From: Polyangium mundeleinium
GTDB lineage: Bacteria > Myxococcota_A > Polyangia > Polyangiales > Polyangiaceae
Reading direction: 5' to 3'
Length of the DNA stretch: 64,000 nt
NCBI RefSeq assembly: GCF_028369105.1
Contig: NZ_JAQNDO010000001.1
Location: 1,240,001-1,304,000, forward strand
How positions within the stretch are numbered: the stretch's first letter is position 1; each line of letters opens with the position of its first letter. The notes under the pieces are model-generated. The model was not told the origin of the DNA and searched no databases. It saw only the letters and a list, made by a program, of their open reading frames with translations. The position numbers were made by a program, and so were the translations under genes. Of the stretch, positions 56,240 through 64,000 are shown piece after piece.

Positions 56240-57445
56240 TCACGCCGGCAGGAGCCCCGGGGCCTTTTCCAAACGCCTGACGAAGCCGAGGACGACGACG
56301 GCCATGAGCGTGCAATAGGCCGAAAGCGGCCATGCCGTATCCCCAGGCAGGAGAACGACGAGCGTCGTTCCGACGATCCCCACGACGAGGCTCTCGATGC
56401 AGTAATACAGCGCAGTCGCAGTGCCGGCGACGTGGCCGAAGCGCTGGAGCGCGCCATTCGCCGTCACCGAGCTGGTGAACACGATGCCGATCGCGATGAT
56501 CCACATGGGCGGGACGAACGTCCAGAAGGACGGAGCGGCCGTCACCTGCCCGACGACCAGCAATGCGGCCCCCAGGAGCAGCATTCCCATTCCGCGGACG
56601 AGACTTCCGGCCCTTCCCCACCGCGCCACGAATCGTTTGGCGAACCGAGCCGTCGCGATCATGACGAGCGCGACCGTGGCAAAGAGGAGACTGAAGGCGA
56701 GCTGCGAGAAGCCGGCCCGATCGATCAGGACGCGTGACGCCGTCGAGAAGAAGACGAAGAACGCGCCCATTGCCGCGCTGAAGCCGAGCGTGTAGGTCCA
56801 GAACGAGGCGTCCGCGAGGATCTCACCAAAGGCCGCGTGTGGCTTCGACGCGTTCACGGGCCGGGTCTCGTGCCACCTTGGAGCCGCATGCAATGCCGCC
56901 GCGGTGGCGGCGACGCCGAGCGCGAGGAAGATCGCGCGCCACCCGAAATGGTCCGCGAGCAGAGCGCCGAGCACGGGCCCGAGCGCGGGGACGAACGCGA
57001 GCATCGATCCGAACAGGCTGTAGATCATCGCCCCCTCGGGACGCTCCGCATAAACGTCGCGTACCGTCGCGAAGGTCGCGACGAGCGCGGCGGCCGCGCC
57101 CAGCGCTTGAAGAACGCGGAGCGCGATGAACCATGCAGCGGCTCCGGTGCCCGCAAGCAGATACGACGCGGCAGCAAACAAGGCCGCGCCGCCGAGCAGG
57201 ACTGGCCGTCGACCCATTCTGTCCGAAATGGGCCCGAACACGAGTTGTCCCGCGCCCAGGACGACCATGTAGAGGCTCAATGTGAGCTGAACGATTGCCG
57301 GCGACGTGCCGAGGATGCCGGGCATGATCGGCACCACGGGCAGGTAGACATCCATGGCCAGCGAGGCCAACAGATCGAAGGGGGCCATCAGCAGCAGCGC
57401 TGCGGACAGCGAAACATTCCAATTCGAGGTTCTTGTTCGAGGCAC
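56240..57445 (-). CDS. MFS exporter, CmlA/FloR (amphenicol efflux) type
   Basis: A 12-helix major facilitator of about 401 residues. Blocks match the chloramphenicol/florfenicol exporters closely: AALLLMAPFDLLASLAMDVY, LPVVPIMPGILGTSP, FGPISDRMGRRPVLLGG, VATFATVRDVYAERPEG, SMLAFVPALGPVLGALL, GAFFVFFSTASRVLI, ATVALVMIATARFAKRFVARW and GIVFTSSVTANGAL. It should pump out amphenicols or related drugs by proton antiport. The length fits FloR (about 404). The start is unclear: a GTG at 57445 or a TTG at 57463; neither has a good ribosome site. It is divergent from the Fur-box operon. Confidence 0.9.
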   Translation of the reverse strand: MPRTRTSNWNVSLSAALLLMAPFDLLASLAMDVYLPVVPIMPGILGTSPAIVQLTLSLYMVVLGAGQLVFGPISDRMGRRPVLLGGAALFAAASYLLAGTGAAAWFIALRVLQALGAAAALVATFATVRDVYAERPEGAMIYSLFGSMLAFVPALGPVLGALLADHFGWRAIFLALGVAATAAALHAAPRWHETRPVNASKPHAAFGEILADASFWTYTLGFSAAMGAFFVFFSTASRVLIDRAGFSQLAFSLLFATVALVMIATARFAKRFVARWGRAGSLVRGMGMLLLGAALLVVGQVTAAPSFWTFVPPMWIIAIGIVFTSSVTANGALQRFGHVAGTATALYYCIESLVVGIVGTTLVVLLPGDTAWPLSAYCTLMAVVVLGFVRRLEKAPGLLPA

Positions 57446-57761
57446 GACGATACACCCGCGCAAATGGTGGACATTCGGCGGCGATCTGCCTCCAGGACGG
57501 CATGCGTCGAGCGATCGAGAGCAGATGGCCGCAGCAACGATTTCAGGGGTTGCTGCGGCTCACTCGTCTGCGGACTGGGTTGTCTCCATGCTTGCGTCCT
57601 GACCCTGCCTTCGTGGCAGGCGACGAAAGGATGACGGGCACCGAGCCGTCCGTCGAGGACCACGAAGCAAGACGCAGGGGGCCCGGCGGCGCGGGCAGGG
57701 GGGACCGCGCCGCGCCGAGCCGTGCTCCTGCGGCTCGTGCTGCTCGGCGTCGCGCCTGCTC

Positions 57762-57817
57762 TTGACACGGTGCGCGGGAACATCCTAGTGTTGAAAATGA
57801 TAATGAGTATCGTTTTC
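57762..57817 (+). promoter_or_regulatory. promoter with Fur box
   Basis: A -35 TTGACA (57762-57767) and a -10-like TAGTGT (57786-57791) are 18 bp apart. Right after them lies TGATAATGAGTATCG (57798-57812), which matches the 7-1-7 Fur consensus TGATAATNATTATCA at 13 of 15 positions and is flanked by AAAA and TTTT arms. Iron-loaded Fur would block the start of transcription of the operon from 57842. Nothing else is seen in the 396-bp spacer from 57446. Confidence 0.8.
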
Positions 57818-57841
57818 ACTTCAGCAGAAAAGGCCGTTCCG

Positions 57842-59059
57842 ATGAAGAATGTGGGGTCTGTCACTTCCTTGCGGCTCTCCGCCGGCATGCTCGCCCTGGC
57901 CCTGGCCACGGGTTGTGGCGGCTCGGAGGGGCAAAACGGCGACGACAACGGGCCGCTGTACGCCATCACCACGCAGCTGCTCATCGCCGATCCGGTGGAC
58001 AGCTACGTCATCGTGACGAACCAGGCGGAGCAGACGGCGTCGCTCTCTCTGGACAACGCCGTCCGGGTGACGGGCCGTGCGCTCGGCGTGGGCATTCCCA
58101 AGTCAGGCGCGGTTTATGTCGTGAGCGACGACAGCGCGACGGTGACCCGCTACACGCTCACCAGCACGGGGGGGCTGGAGCCGACGGGCACCGTGAGCTT
58201 CGACAGCCTGGGGGTGACGTCACTCGGGGAGTACCAGGCGAACTTCCAGTTCATCTCGGAGACCAAGGCCTACTTCTTCGATGGGGCCACTGCACAGGTC
58301 GTGATCTGGAATCCCGAGGAGATGAAGGTCACGGGTCACATCGCGCTCGATGCGTTGATGATTCCGGATACGGTCATGGCCTTCTCGGGCGCAGCCATCC
58401 GACTGGACGGTCAGGTCCTCATGCCCGTGGGTTGGCGTCCCGTTTCGGGCGTGGGCATCACCCCCAAGGCGGGCGTGGTTTCCATCGACACGGCGACCGA
58501 TGAGCCCACCATCGCGACAGACGATCGATGTGGGTACACGCATGACGCCGCCGTTGGCCCCGACGGCAAGGTGTACGTCGCGACGGAGGCATATGGAGCG
58601 GCGGTGCGCCGCGTGGTGGGCGAGGAAGCGCCCGCGCCGTGCCTGCTCAGGTTCGATCCCGAGACCCGCACCTTCGACCCCGCCTTCTACCGGACGCTCG
58701 ACGGGCTGGTGGGCGGTGGCACCGCGGGCACGCTCGTCCCAGGCCCGGAGGGGACGGCGTACGTGCGCGTGCTCGATGAGACCATTGCCCCGGTCGTGGA
58801 AGGCACCCATCCCCGCACCATTGCGAGCGGGACGGGCTGGCAGTGGTGGGAGCTCGAGTTCGACACGCTGACCGCGACGCACAAGGCCAGCTTCCCGGCG
58901 ACCTCGGGCAGCGTCTTTCTCTTCGAGTCGCAGAACCAGACCCTCTACACCGAGTTTGGCGAGGGCGCCACGTCCACCACCCTGCGGGTGCTGGAGGACA
59001 ATGGCAAGCCCACGGTGACCACGCAGGGACTCTCCTTCTCCTTCCTCCAGCTTCGCTAG
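57842..59059 (+). CDS. iron-regulated beta-propeller lipoprotein
   Basis: A 405-residue lipoprotein (signal MKNVGSVTSLRLSAGMLALA..., lipobox ATGC). The mature protein is built of propeller blades (AVYVVSDDSATVTRYTL, AYFFDGATAQVVIWNP, KVYVATEAYGAAVRR, GTAYVRVLDETIAPVVEG), like the DUF4374- or MxcI-like proteins found with siderophore receptors. It sits directly behind a Fur box, so it should be made in iron starvation and could bind a ferric siderophore or heme at the surface. The operon continues with a CxxCH protein 47 bases on. No TonB receptor is in the window. Confidence 0.82.
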   Translation: MKNVGSVTSLRLSAGMLALALATGCGGSEGQNGDDNGPLYAITTQLLIADPVDSYVIVTNQAEQTASLSLDNAVRVTGRALGVGIPKSGAVYVVSDDSATVTRYTLTSTGGLEPTGTVSFDSLGVTSLGEYQANFQFISETKAYFFDGATAQVVIWNPEEMKVTGHIALDALMIPDTVMAFSGAAIRLDGQVLMPVGWRPVSGVGITPKAGVVSIDTATDEPTIATDDRCGYTHDAAVGPDGKVYVATEAYGAAVRRVVGEEAPAPCLLRFDPETRTFDPAFYRTLDGLVGGGTAGTLVPGPEGTAYVRVLDETIAPVVEGTHPRTIASGTGWQWWELEFDTLTATHKASFPATSGSVFLFESQNQTLYTEFGEGATSTTLRVLEDNGKPTVTTQGLSFSFLQLR

Positions 59060-59106
59060 CGCGGCTGCAAAAGCAACACCGGCTCTCATCCCTCCTTGGA
59101 GATTCG

Positions 59107-59733
59107 ATGCATCCTTTGTTCCGTGTCGTAGGTGTATTCGCCGTTTTGGCGTTGGGGTCGTCTCCTGCTCTTGCCGCCAGCGCGGGCATCACGGGGCAGT
59201 CCGGCAAGAAGGGCGCGACGTGCATCACGTGCCATAAGGGCGGAGAGCCTTGCACCGTGGAGTTCGAGGGCCCCACGACCCTGGCGCCGGGGGCCACGGG
59301 CCAGTACAGCTTCGTCATCCGGGGGGGCGCCGCAAAGACGGGAGGGGTGGACATCTCCGTGGACAACGCGGAGGCCAGCCTGGAGACCGCCAGCAGCGGG
59401 ATGAAGAAGCTCGGCGCCGAGTTGACGCATTCCGCCCCGCAGCCTTTTCATGCCGACGAGCTGCGCTTCGACTTCTCGCTCGTCGCGCCCGCGACCGATG
59501 TTACTCTCACGCTCTTCGGGGCCGGCAATTCCTCGAATGCGGACCTCCTCCCGGAGGGGGACAGGGCCGCAGCGACGAAGCTGACGGTGAGGGTGGGCGA
59601 GGGTTCGCCCGTCGATGAGCCAGACGGCGAGAACGACAGCGGTGGCGGGTGCGGCACTGCTGGGAGCGCGCCCGTGTGGGGCCTCGTGATGGTACGCCTG
59701 GCGTCGTTCCGGCGCCGCCGCCCGCAGCGGTGA
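59107..59733 (+). CDS. CxxCH-containing MYXO-CTERM-like secreted protein
   Basis: A 208-residue protein with a Sec signal (VVGVFAVLALGSSPALAAS) and a heme-type motif CITCH right after it (ATCITCHKGGEPC). A beta-sandwich domain follows (TTLAPGATGQYSFVIRGGA, LRFDFSLVAPATDVTLTLFG). The C-terminus has GGGCGTAGSAP, a hydrophobic stretch and RRRRPQR, which is the MYXO-CTERM surface-sorting layout. I recall this as the MXAN_6652-like family. GGAG precedes the start. It is second in the Fur-box operon, so a surface redox role in iron uptake is possible. Confidence 0.85.
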   Translation: MHPLFRVVGVFAVLALGSSPALAASAGITGQSGKKGATCITCHKGGEPCTVEFEGPTTLAPGATGQYSFVIRGGAAKTGGVDISVDNAEASLETASSGMKKLGAELTHSAPQPFHADELRFDFSLVAPATDVTLTLFGAGNSSNADLLPEGDRAAATKLTVRVGEGSPVDEPDGENDSGGGCGTAGSAPVWGLVMVRLASFRRRRPQR

Positions 59734-59774
59734 GAGGTGGACCGGCCCTGTTTCCCCCATCCACTCGTAGGAAC

Positions 59775-59806
59775 TTGAACCCCGGCCTTTCGAGCCGGGG
59801 GTTCAA
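59775..59806. terminator. strong bidirectional hairpin terminator
   Basis: The arms TTGAACCCCGGC (59775-59786) and GCCGGGGGTTCAA (59794-59806) pair with one bulged G around a 7-nt loop. It lies between the convergent Fur-box operon and the pentapeptide-repeat gene, whose stop codon (59803-59805) is part of the stem. TCTTTT follows on the plus strand. Confidence 0.75.
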
Positions 59807-60408
59807 TCGTTCTTTTGCTCGTCGAAGCCGAGCACGCGCATCCCGAACGAGGTCGCGAGGAGGATCGCCGTATCGAGCGGGACGCGGGCGCCCTTCACCT
59901 TGTTCTTCGCCGGATCGACGAACAGATCCGAGGAGCGGGGGAATTGCGCGTTGCGAAGGTCGCAACCGTCGAAACGTGTCCCCCCAAAACGGCACTCCTC
60001 GAACACGGCGTCGGTGAAGTCCATCGACGCGAAGACCGACTCGGTGATGCCGCATCGGGTGAAGCGCGTCTTGCGCAGCGCGAGCGAGTCCATCACGGTA
60101 TATCGGAGGTCGCAGTCCTCGAACGACAGGTCGGGGAACTTGGCGATCTTCGTCCAGTTGACCCCAATCAGCTTGCAAGAGGTGAACGTCACGCCTCGCA
60201 GCGAGAGCATGGTGGGGTCGATCCGACTCAAATCGCATTCTTCGAATACGCAGCCCTCGAGCCGCGTCCGCGTCCATCGGCTCTCGCCGAGCTTGCAGCG
60301 TCGAAATACGCAGTAGGAGAACTCGCGATCCCTGAGGTCCGCTCGTTCGAGCGTGAGCTTGTCGAACGTTTCGCTGTCGAACGAATTTTTACCTTCAAAG
60401 GGACTCAT
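59803..60408 (-). CDS. pentapeptide-repeat protein, Qnr-like layout
   Basis: A 201-residue pentapeptide-repeat protein. The A(D/N)LxF-type repeats run through residues about 20-165 (FDKLTLERADLRDREFSYCVF, FEECDLSRID, FEDCDLRYTVMDS, FTDAVFEECRFGGTRFDGCDL) and should form a right-handed quadrilateral beta helix. The end (KVKGARVPLDTAILLATSFGMRVLG) resembles the dimerising tail of Qnr-type proteins, which mimic DNA and protect gyrase. Whether it does so here is open, but a GyrB-like orphan lies elsewhere in the window. The start at 60408 is the first Met after a low-GC spacer. Confidence 0.88.
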   Translation of the reverse strand: MSPFEGKNSFDSETFDKLTLERADLRDREFSYCVFRRCKLGESRWTRTRLEGCVFEECDLSRIDPTMLSLRGVTFTSCKLIGVNWTKIAKFPDLSFEDCDLRYTVMDSLALRKTRFTRCGITESVFASMDFTDAVFEECRFGGTRFDGCDLRNAQFPRSSDLFVDPAKNKVKGARVPLDTAILLATSFGMRVLGFDEQKND

Positions 60409-60668
60409 GGTCTCCACCGGCGTGCGCGTTGAGGGTAGCGAGCCGCTGCTTGTTGTTGAATATGAGTTTAAATGACGGGTTGTGTGCTTGCGTGAAGCCC
60501 AACCCGTATTGGGCAATGCTACTTGGCAAGCGTGCGAGGTGTCAAGTCGACGCGGAAGGTTTGACCTGCACCCGGCCGACGCCTCCAACCCATCGGAGCA
60601 GGATTTTGCTGCTGCGCCGGACCGAACAACACGTCGCCCTCGCTGCCGTCTCATGGCATGATGAACGA

Positions 60669-61739
60669 ATGCGAAACGCTTACCATACCTTCCTCCTTGG
60701 TATCCTCGCTGCGCTCCCCGCCTGTGCGAACACCGAGAGCACCGCCTGCATGGAGATCGCTCCCAACCAGCGCACCTGCCCCGCGGCTGCCGAGGTGGAT
60801 CCCGAAGATCTCACCGTCAAGGATTGCGGGGTCGAGGTGGCCGAGGTGATCGGTCAGGGCACGCGGGTGGAGCAGGTGCCGTTCAACGGTGTGCCGCCCG
60901 AGCCCATGCCCGGCTGTTGTTATCCGGTCCTGGAAACCGAGCCGAGCTGTAACTATGGACGCCCCTTGAAGATTGCGGCGCAGGCCTTGCGATCGAGCCT
61001 CGTGGAAGACCCGACCTGGGCGGCGAGCCTCGTCCTTCGCCCGCTCTCGACGGAGGCCCGGCATGCGCTGGCCGAAAGGTGGTGCCGTTCGGCGCTGGAC
61101 GAGCACGCATCCATTGCAGCGTTCAGCCGTGTGGCTTTGGATCTGCTCCGGCTCGGGGCGCCGCCCGAGCTGATCGAGCAAGCCCACGTCGCCGCTCTGG
61201 ACGAGGTTCGCCATGCCAGACAGGGATTCGCCATTGCCTCGGCGTTGATGGAATCGCCGGTGGGCCCGGGGGCGTTCCCGCTCGGCATGGAAGTGCCCCT
61301 CTCGGCGGGGCTCGCGGAGGTCGCGGCGGAGGCCGCGGAGGACGGCTGCATCGGCGAAGCGGTGGCCTCCCTCCTGGCCCGCGAGGCTGCGGCGATTTGC
61401 AACGAACCCGAGATTCGCGCGGTTCTCTTGGGAATCGCGGAGGACGAGGAGCGGCACTCTCTGCTCGGATGGCGCACCGTGGCTTGGGCCTTGCGTGTCG
61501 GAGGTCCCGACGTGAGGGAGGCTGTCGAAAACGTATTTGCTCGGGCGGCTCGAATGGGCGTCGCGGTCCCGCTCGCGGGGGATTGTGACGACCCCGCGGT
61601 GCTGGCCCAGGTGGGGCTGCTCGATCGCGAGGCTTCTCGCCGGACGGCGCGGCGGGCATTGGCGGAGGTCCTTCTCCCGGCGGCCCGCGCACTCCTTGGC
61701 AGCGCGGCGGACATGCAGAACCAGTTCGCGGGCGTGTAG
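60669..61739 (+). CDS. Cys-containing lipoprotein with ferritin-like domain
   Basis: A 356-residue protein. The lipoprotein signal is MRNAYHTFLLGILAALPAC (lipobox LPAC). A Cys-bearing leader domain follows (STACMEIAPNQRTC, VKDCGVEVAEVIG, PGCCYPVLETEPSC), then a ferritin-like helical domain from about residue 135: WCRSALDEHASIAAFSRVAL, LDEVRHARQGFAI, CIGEAVASLLAREA and DEERHSLLGWRTV. The Glu and Glu-xx-His residues form a four-helix di-iron site. It appears to be the fused form of the two-gene pair at 44180-45485. A surface-bound iron oxidase or similar role is possible, but no activity is proven. Confidence 0.87.
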   Translation: MRNAYHTFLLGILAALPACANTESTACMEIAPNQRTCPAAAEVDPEDLTVKDCGVEVAEVIGQGTRVEQVPFNGVPPEPMPGCCYPVLETEPSCNYGRPLKIAAQALRSSLVEDPTWAASLVLRPLSTEARHALAERWCRSALDEHASIAAFSRVALDLLRLGAPPELIEQAHVAALDEVRHARQGFAIASALMESPVGPGAFPLGMEVPLSAGLAEVAAEAAEDGCIGEAVASLLAREAAAICNEPEIRAVLLGIAEDEERHSLLGWRTVAWALRVGGPDVREAVENVFARAARMGVAVPLAGDCDDPAVLAQVGLLDREASRRTARRALAEVLLPAARALLGSAADMQNQFAGV

Positions 61740-61812
61740 TGGCCTGACCCGTCGCTCGCTCGAGCCGACGTCCCTCGGCAAGCCTCCACGTTCGCCGCAA
61801 AGGGGAATGAGC

Positions 61813-62169
61813 ATGGTGGTCGACCTGTCCTTGCTCGTCATTCGCACCTCCGACATCGATGCGGCCAAACGCTTCTACGAAGCCCTTGGTCTCCTCTGGC
61901 GAGAGGAGCGGCATGAGGGCGGGCCAAGACATGACTCGTGTCGGGTCGGAGCGACGTTGCTCGAACTGTATCCGGCCAAGGAGGCGCCGCGTGGGCGTAT
62001 GCGATTGGGCTTCCGCGTGGACGATCCAGCACGAGCTGCAGAGGCCGCCATCGCAGCGGGCGGCCGATGGCGTCGTGACGCGCATCCTGGGGCAGGAATC
62101 ATCCTCCAAGACCCCGATGGGAACGATGTCGAGCTGGCTGTACCGAGCGAGCACGAGGCGCTCGGCTGA
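61813..62169 (+). CDS. VOC-family (glyoxalase-like) protein
   Basis: A 118-residue vicinal-oxygen-chelate protein made of two beta-alpha-beta-beta-beta units: LSLLVIRTSDIDAAKRFYEALGL, then CRVGATLLELYPA; and LGFRVDDPARAAEAAIAAGG, then AGIILQDPDGNDVELA. The metal ligands expected in glyoxalases are only partly evident (Glu in LLELYP and Glu in VELA). It may be a resistance, dioxygenase-like or isomerase protein; the function is unknown. AAAGGGG is better spaced to the ATG at 61813 than to the one at 61807. Confidence 0.88.
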   Translation: MVVDLSLLVIRTSDIDAAKRFYEALGLLWREERHEGGPRHDSCRVGATLLELYPAKEAPRGRMRLGFRVDDPARAAEAAIAAGGRWRRDAHPGAGIILQDPDGNDVELAVPSEHEALG

Positions 62170-62175
62170 TCTGGT

Positions 62176-62724
62176 TCATTCCCCAGCCGGCTCCGCCAAG
62201 ACGTCGAGCCTCGCTTCGAGCGACTGCATATCGAAGTACTCCTTGCTCGGTGTCAGCGTCACATGCAGGAGCGTCACCGTGAACCGGAGCTGCCCGGCCT
62301 TCACCGAACGCTCGGCGCACATGGCCATCTCGCTCGCGTCGAACTCGATCACGCTCTGCACGAGCGCCGAGTTCGGATCGTGCACGTCTTCGAGCCCCGC
62401 GACCATGATTTGCACGTCCGGCGCATACGAATGATCCGACGCCCCATTGTACGCCTGCCCTTTCCAGTTGAAGAAGTAGGCATATCCAACGGGATGACCT
62501 TCGATGGACTCGATGGTCGCCGTGTCGCCCGTGCAACAAAAGGGCCCGATGTAACCATTCTCGTTCGGTGTCGCTTCGTCGGGTAGCAGGAACGTCGACT
62601 GGACGAGCGACGCGTCCAGCCCTTCCGGGCCGGGGCAATCACCGGGCTCCTCGCCGAGCGGCTCGCCCTCACAGCCGAAGATCAACGCAGACAAACCAAC
62701 CAAGCACCACGTTGCAAAGCGCAT
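62176..62724 (-). CDS. lipoprotein of unknown function
   Basis: A 182-residue lipoprotein (signal MRFATWCLVGLSALIFGC, lipobox IFGC). The mature domain has a beta-rich core (GYIGPFCCTGDTATIESIEG, VGYAYFFNWKGQAYNGAS, LRFTVTLLHVTLTPS) with a Cys-Cys pair. No family is recognised. It is tail to tail with the VOC gene (6-bp gap). Confidence 0.75.
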   Translation of the reverse strand: MRFATWCLVGLSALIFGCEGEPLGEEPGDCPGPEGLDASLVQSTFLLPDEATPNENGYIGPFCCTGDTATIESIEGHPVGYAYFFNWKGQAYNGASDHSYAPDVQIMVAGLEDVHDPNSALVQSVIEFDASEMAMCAERSVKAGQLRFTVTLLHVTLTPSKEYFDMQSLEARLDVLAEPAGE

Positions 62725-63032
62725 GACCCATGCCGATGCATGACATGTGCCAGGGATGTACTGCGCGATCCCACGAGGAAAACACGCGCAAAGCGTCGAA
62801 TGCGCGACAAGATGTCATTCGCCACAAGAATATGCGACAGGTTGTCTCGGCAACCACCCGAGATCCGTGCATCGTGACGAAACGCTCGCTCTCCAAGCGG
62901 TAGGCGCGCCATCGCGCCCCGTCCGATGCGCCGGGGAGCGTCGCGCCAAGGTGTCGGCGCAGTTCACGATTCGGCGATCACCCCGACGAGCGCTGCCCCG
63001 TTGCGTGCCGACGCTGCCCGGGCCAACCTCGC
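62725..63032. other. intergenic region with two GACA-N3-TGTC dyads
   Basis: The stretch of about 308 bases has no credible gene. It holds two similar small dyads 30 bp apart, GACAAGATGTC (62806-62816) and GACAGGTTGTC (62836-62846), each preceded by a TGCG-like base run. They lie 80-120 bases before the divergent lipoprotein start and could be paired operators. Confidence 0.4.
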
Positions 63033-63962
63033 ATGGCCTTCATGAACGCACGTCTTCCGCCGAAGCTTCTCGACGATCTCGCGCGAGCGCGTGAGACACA
63101 AACATGGTCGATCTCCGGCCCAAACAGCCAGATCGAACTCGCCGACGACATGGACGAAAGCGACGAGCTTCCCACCCTCGTGCCCTTCGGGACCGATGGC
63201 GGTGGTGGCGTCTGGTACTGCGATGTCGAGGACCACCTCGGCGGAGGCGCCGGATCGATCGTTCACCTCCACATGTCCGGCGGCTACGGCGACGCGCGGC
63301 GAGCGGCGCCGTCGTACCCCGAGCTTCTCGCGCGGCTCTCTCGCGGCTTCGACCCGTACGACCTGCCCACGCTCGACCAAGAGGCATCGGCCAACCTACC
63401 GCGCGCCGTGCGCGTCCCCGGCATCGAGGGGCTCGTCGACGTGAGACGCGTGCATGCGCGCACGCGCCGGCCCGCCGAAGTCGTCTCCGCGCACGACGTC
63501 CTCGCCGCCGGTCTTCCCGCGCGCGGCGGCGAGTCGATCTACCTCACCGACGAGGGACGTATCCACTTCCTGACACTCGCGGCGCGCGCAGTCGTCGATG
63601 GAATTGCATGCGCAGCGGGGACGCCCCTGTCGCTTCATCCGGTGACCGGACGTCCGTTGCGCTTCACGCCTGCGGAGCCGCTCGTGATCGACGGGCTTCC
63701 GCTCCGCGCGGGCCACGAGGTCACCGTGTACGATCCGGTCTTCTCTGCGGCCGTCACCGGCGTGCTCGATCGCGCTCACGATGTCGATGGCGTTCCGCTC
63801 GCAGCCGAGACACGCGTCGTACTCCAAGGCGAGGCGCGCGAGCTTTCGAGTGGAACGTTACGCGAAGCCGCCAGGATCGGCGGAGCGCCCTTGGCGGCGG
63901 GGACGTGGTTCGAGCTGCTCGGCGACACGCTGTATCAAACGCGTCCGCCGGCTGGCGGATGA
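63033..63962 (+). CDS. protein with SUKH-like N-terminus and beta-repeat C-terminus
   Basis: A 309-residue soluble protein. The N-terminal part (about 1-115) looks like a SMI1/KNR4 (SUKH) domain: LPTLVPFGTDGGGGVWYCDVED and later YPELLARLSRGFDPY. SUKH proteins are often immunity proteins to secreted toxins. The C-terminal part (about 175-305) has four related units of 25-45 residues, each with a (V/I)(D/G)G-x-x-x-AAGT core: VDGIACAAGT, IDGLPLRAGH, VDGVPLAAET and IGGAPLAAGT. A second Met at 63042 is possible. No toxin gene is visible before the right edge. Confidence 0.65.
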   Translation: MAFMNARLPPKLLDDLARARETQTWSISGPNSQIELADDMDESDELPTLVPFGTDGGGGVWYCDVEDHLGGGAGSIVHLHMSGGYGDARRAAPSYPELLARLSRGFDPYDLPTLDQEASANLPRAVRVPGIEGLVDVRRVHARTRRPAEVVSAHDVLAAGLPARGGESIYLTDEGRIHFLTLAARAVVDGIACAAGTPLSLHPVTGRPLRFTPAEPLVIDGLPLRAGHEVTVYDPVFSAAVTGVLDRAHDVDGVPLAAETRVVLQGEARELSSGTLREAARIGGAPLAAGTWFELLGDTLYQTRPPAGG

Positions 63963-64000
63963 GGCGTTCGCCTTGGCCCAAGCACCCTTCAAGGACGCGC

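Noticed and set aside
59795-59810. A tRNA T-arm (GGGTTCAATC)
   Set aside because: It is one arm of a bidirectional terminator hairpin; no acceptor stem, D-arm or anticodon arm can be drawn around it.

Overview
The window is strongly GC-rich and densely coded. It carries hallmarks of a myxobacterium, probably of the Polyangium/Sorangium side: a giant Ser/Thr kinase fused to a STAND-type NTPase and 14 WD40 repeats, a protein with a MYXO-CTERM-like tail, many secreted lipoproteins of unknown function, PAS-STAS (RsbR-type) sensors, and small regulator-enzyme pairs in large numbers. No rRNA, tRNA, insertion sequence, integrase or CRISPR array was recognised. Apart from smpB the content is accessory: signalling, oxidoreductases, specialised metabolism and cell-envelope lipoproteins.

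Layout. 1-3.6 kb: envelope lipoproteins and an outer-membrane barrel. 3.6-16.8 kb: redox and regulator pairs (three aldo/keto reductases beside MarR or LysR regulators, a LytS/LytTR two-component system, a two-gene operon ending in a DUF1826 gene behind a palindromic operator, a MerR gene divergent from a methyltransferase). 16.8-20.5 kb: a complete class I cytochrome P450 operon in the order ferredoxin reductase, [2Fe-2S] ferredoxin, P450cam-like P450, with a divergent TetR gene and two near-identical operators between them. 20.5-25.9 kb: the WD40 kinase and, upstream of it, an array of about 21 degenerate 22-nt hairpin units. 25.9-31 kb: a same-strand cluster of PAS-STAS sensor, single-module A-T-R NRPS, GNAT acetyltransferase and a small protein. 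31-48.6 kb: lipoproteins, a broken extensin-like gene, a PAS-PAS-STAS protein, an orphan GyrB-like ATPase without TOPRIM, two membrane proteins, smpB, a NADAR protein, an Lnt/nitrilase-like membrane protein divergent from PadR, and a Cys-rich lipoprotein with a ferritin-like protein. 48.6-64 kb: a STAND/TPR/winged-helix regulator, lipoproteins, a TetR with an alpha/beta hydrolase, threonine aldolase, a CmlA/FloR-type exporter, a Fur-box-preceded lipoprotein and cytochrome-like MYXO-CTERM pair, a pentapeptide-repeat protein, a ferritin-like lipoprotein, a VOC protein, and a repeat protein at the right edge.

How the genes work together. The P450 operon is a self-contained electron-transfer chain (NADH to FAD reductase to ferredoxin to P450) under a local repressor. 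The A-T-R cluster could load a branched aliphatic amino acid, release it reductively as an aldehyde or alcohol, and perhaps acetylate it, with a stress-sensor protein made from the same transcript. The items most worth a second look are the hairpin array at 25.3-25.76 kb, the PAS-STAS/A-T-R/GNAT cluster, the orphan GyrB-like protein that lacks the gyrase QTK lysine, and the P450cam-like system with an altered substrate contact. Several starts were moved inward from the longest frame on ribosome-binding-site or signal-peptide evidence. Function assignments come from motif recognition by eye, with no database search.
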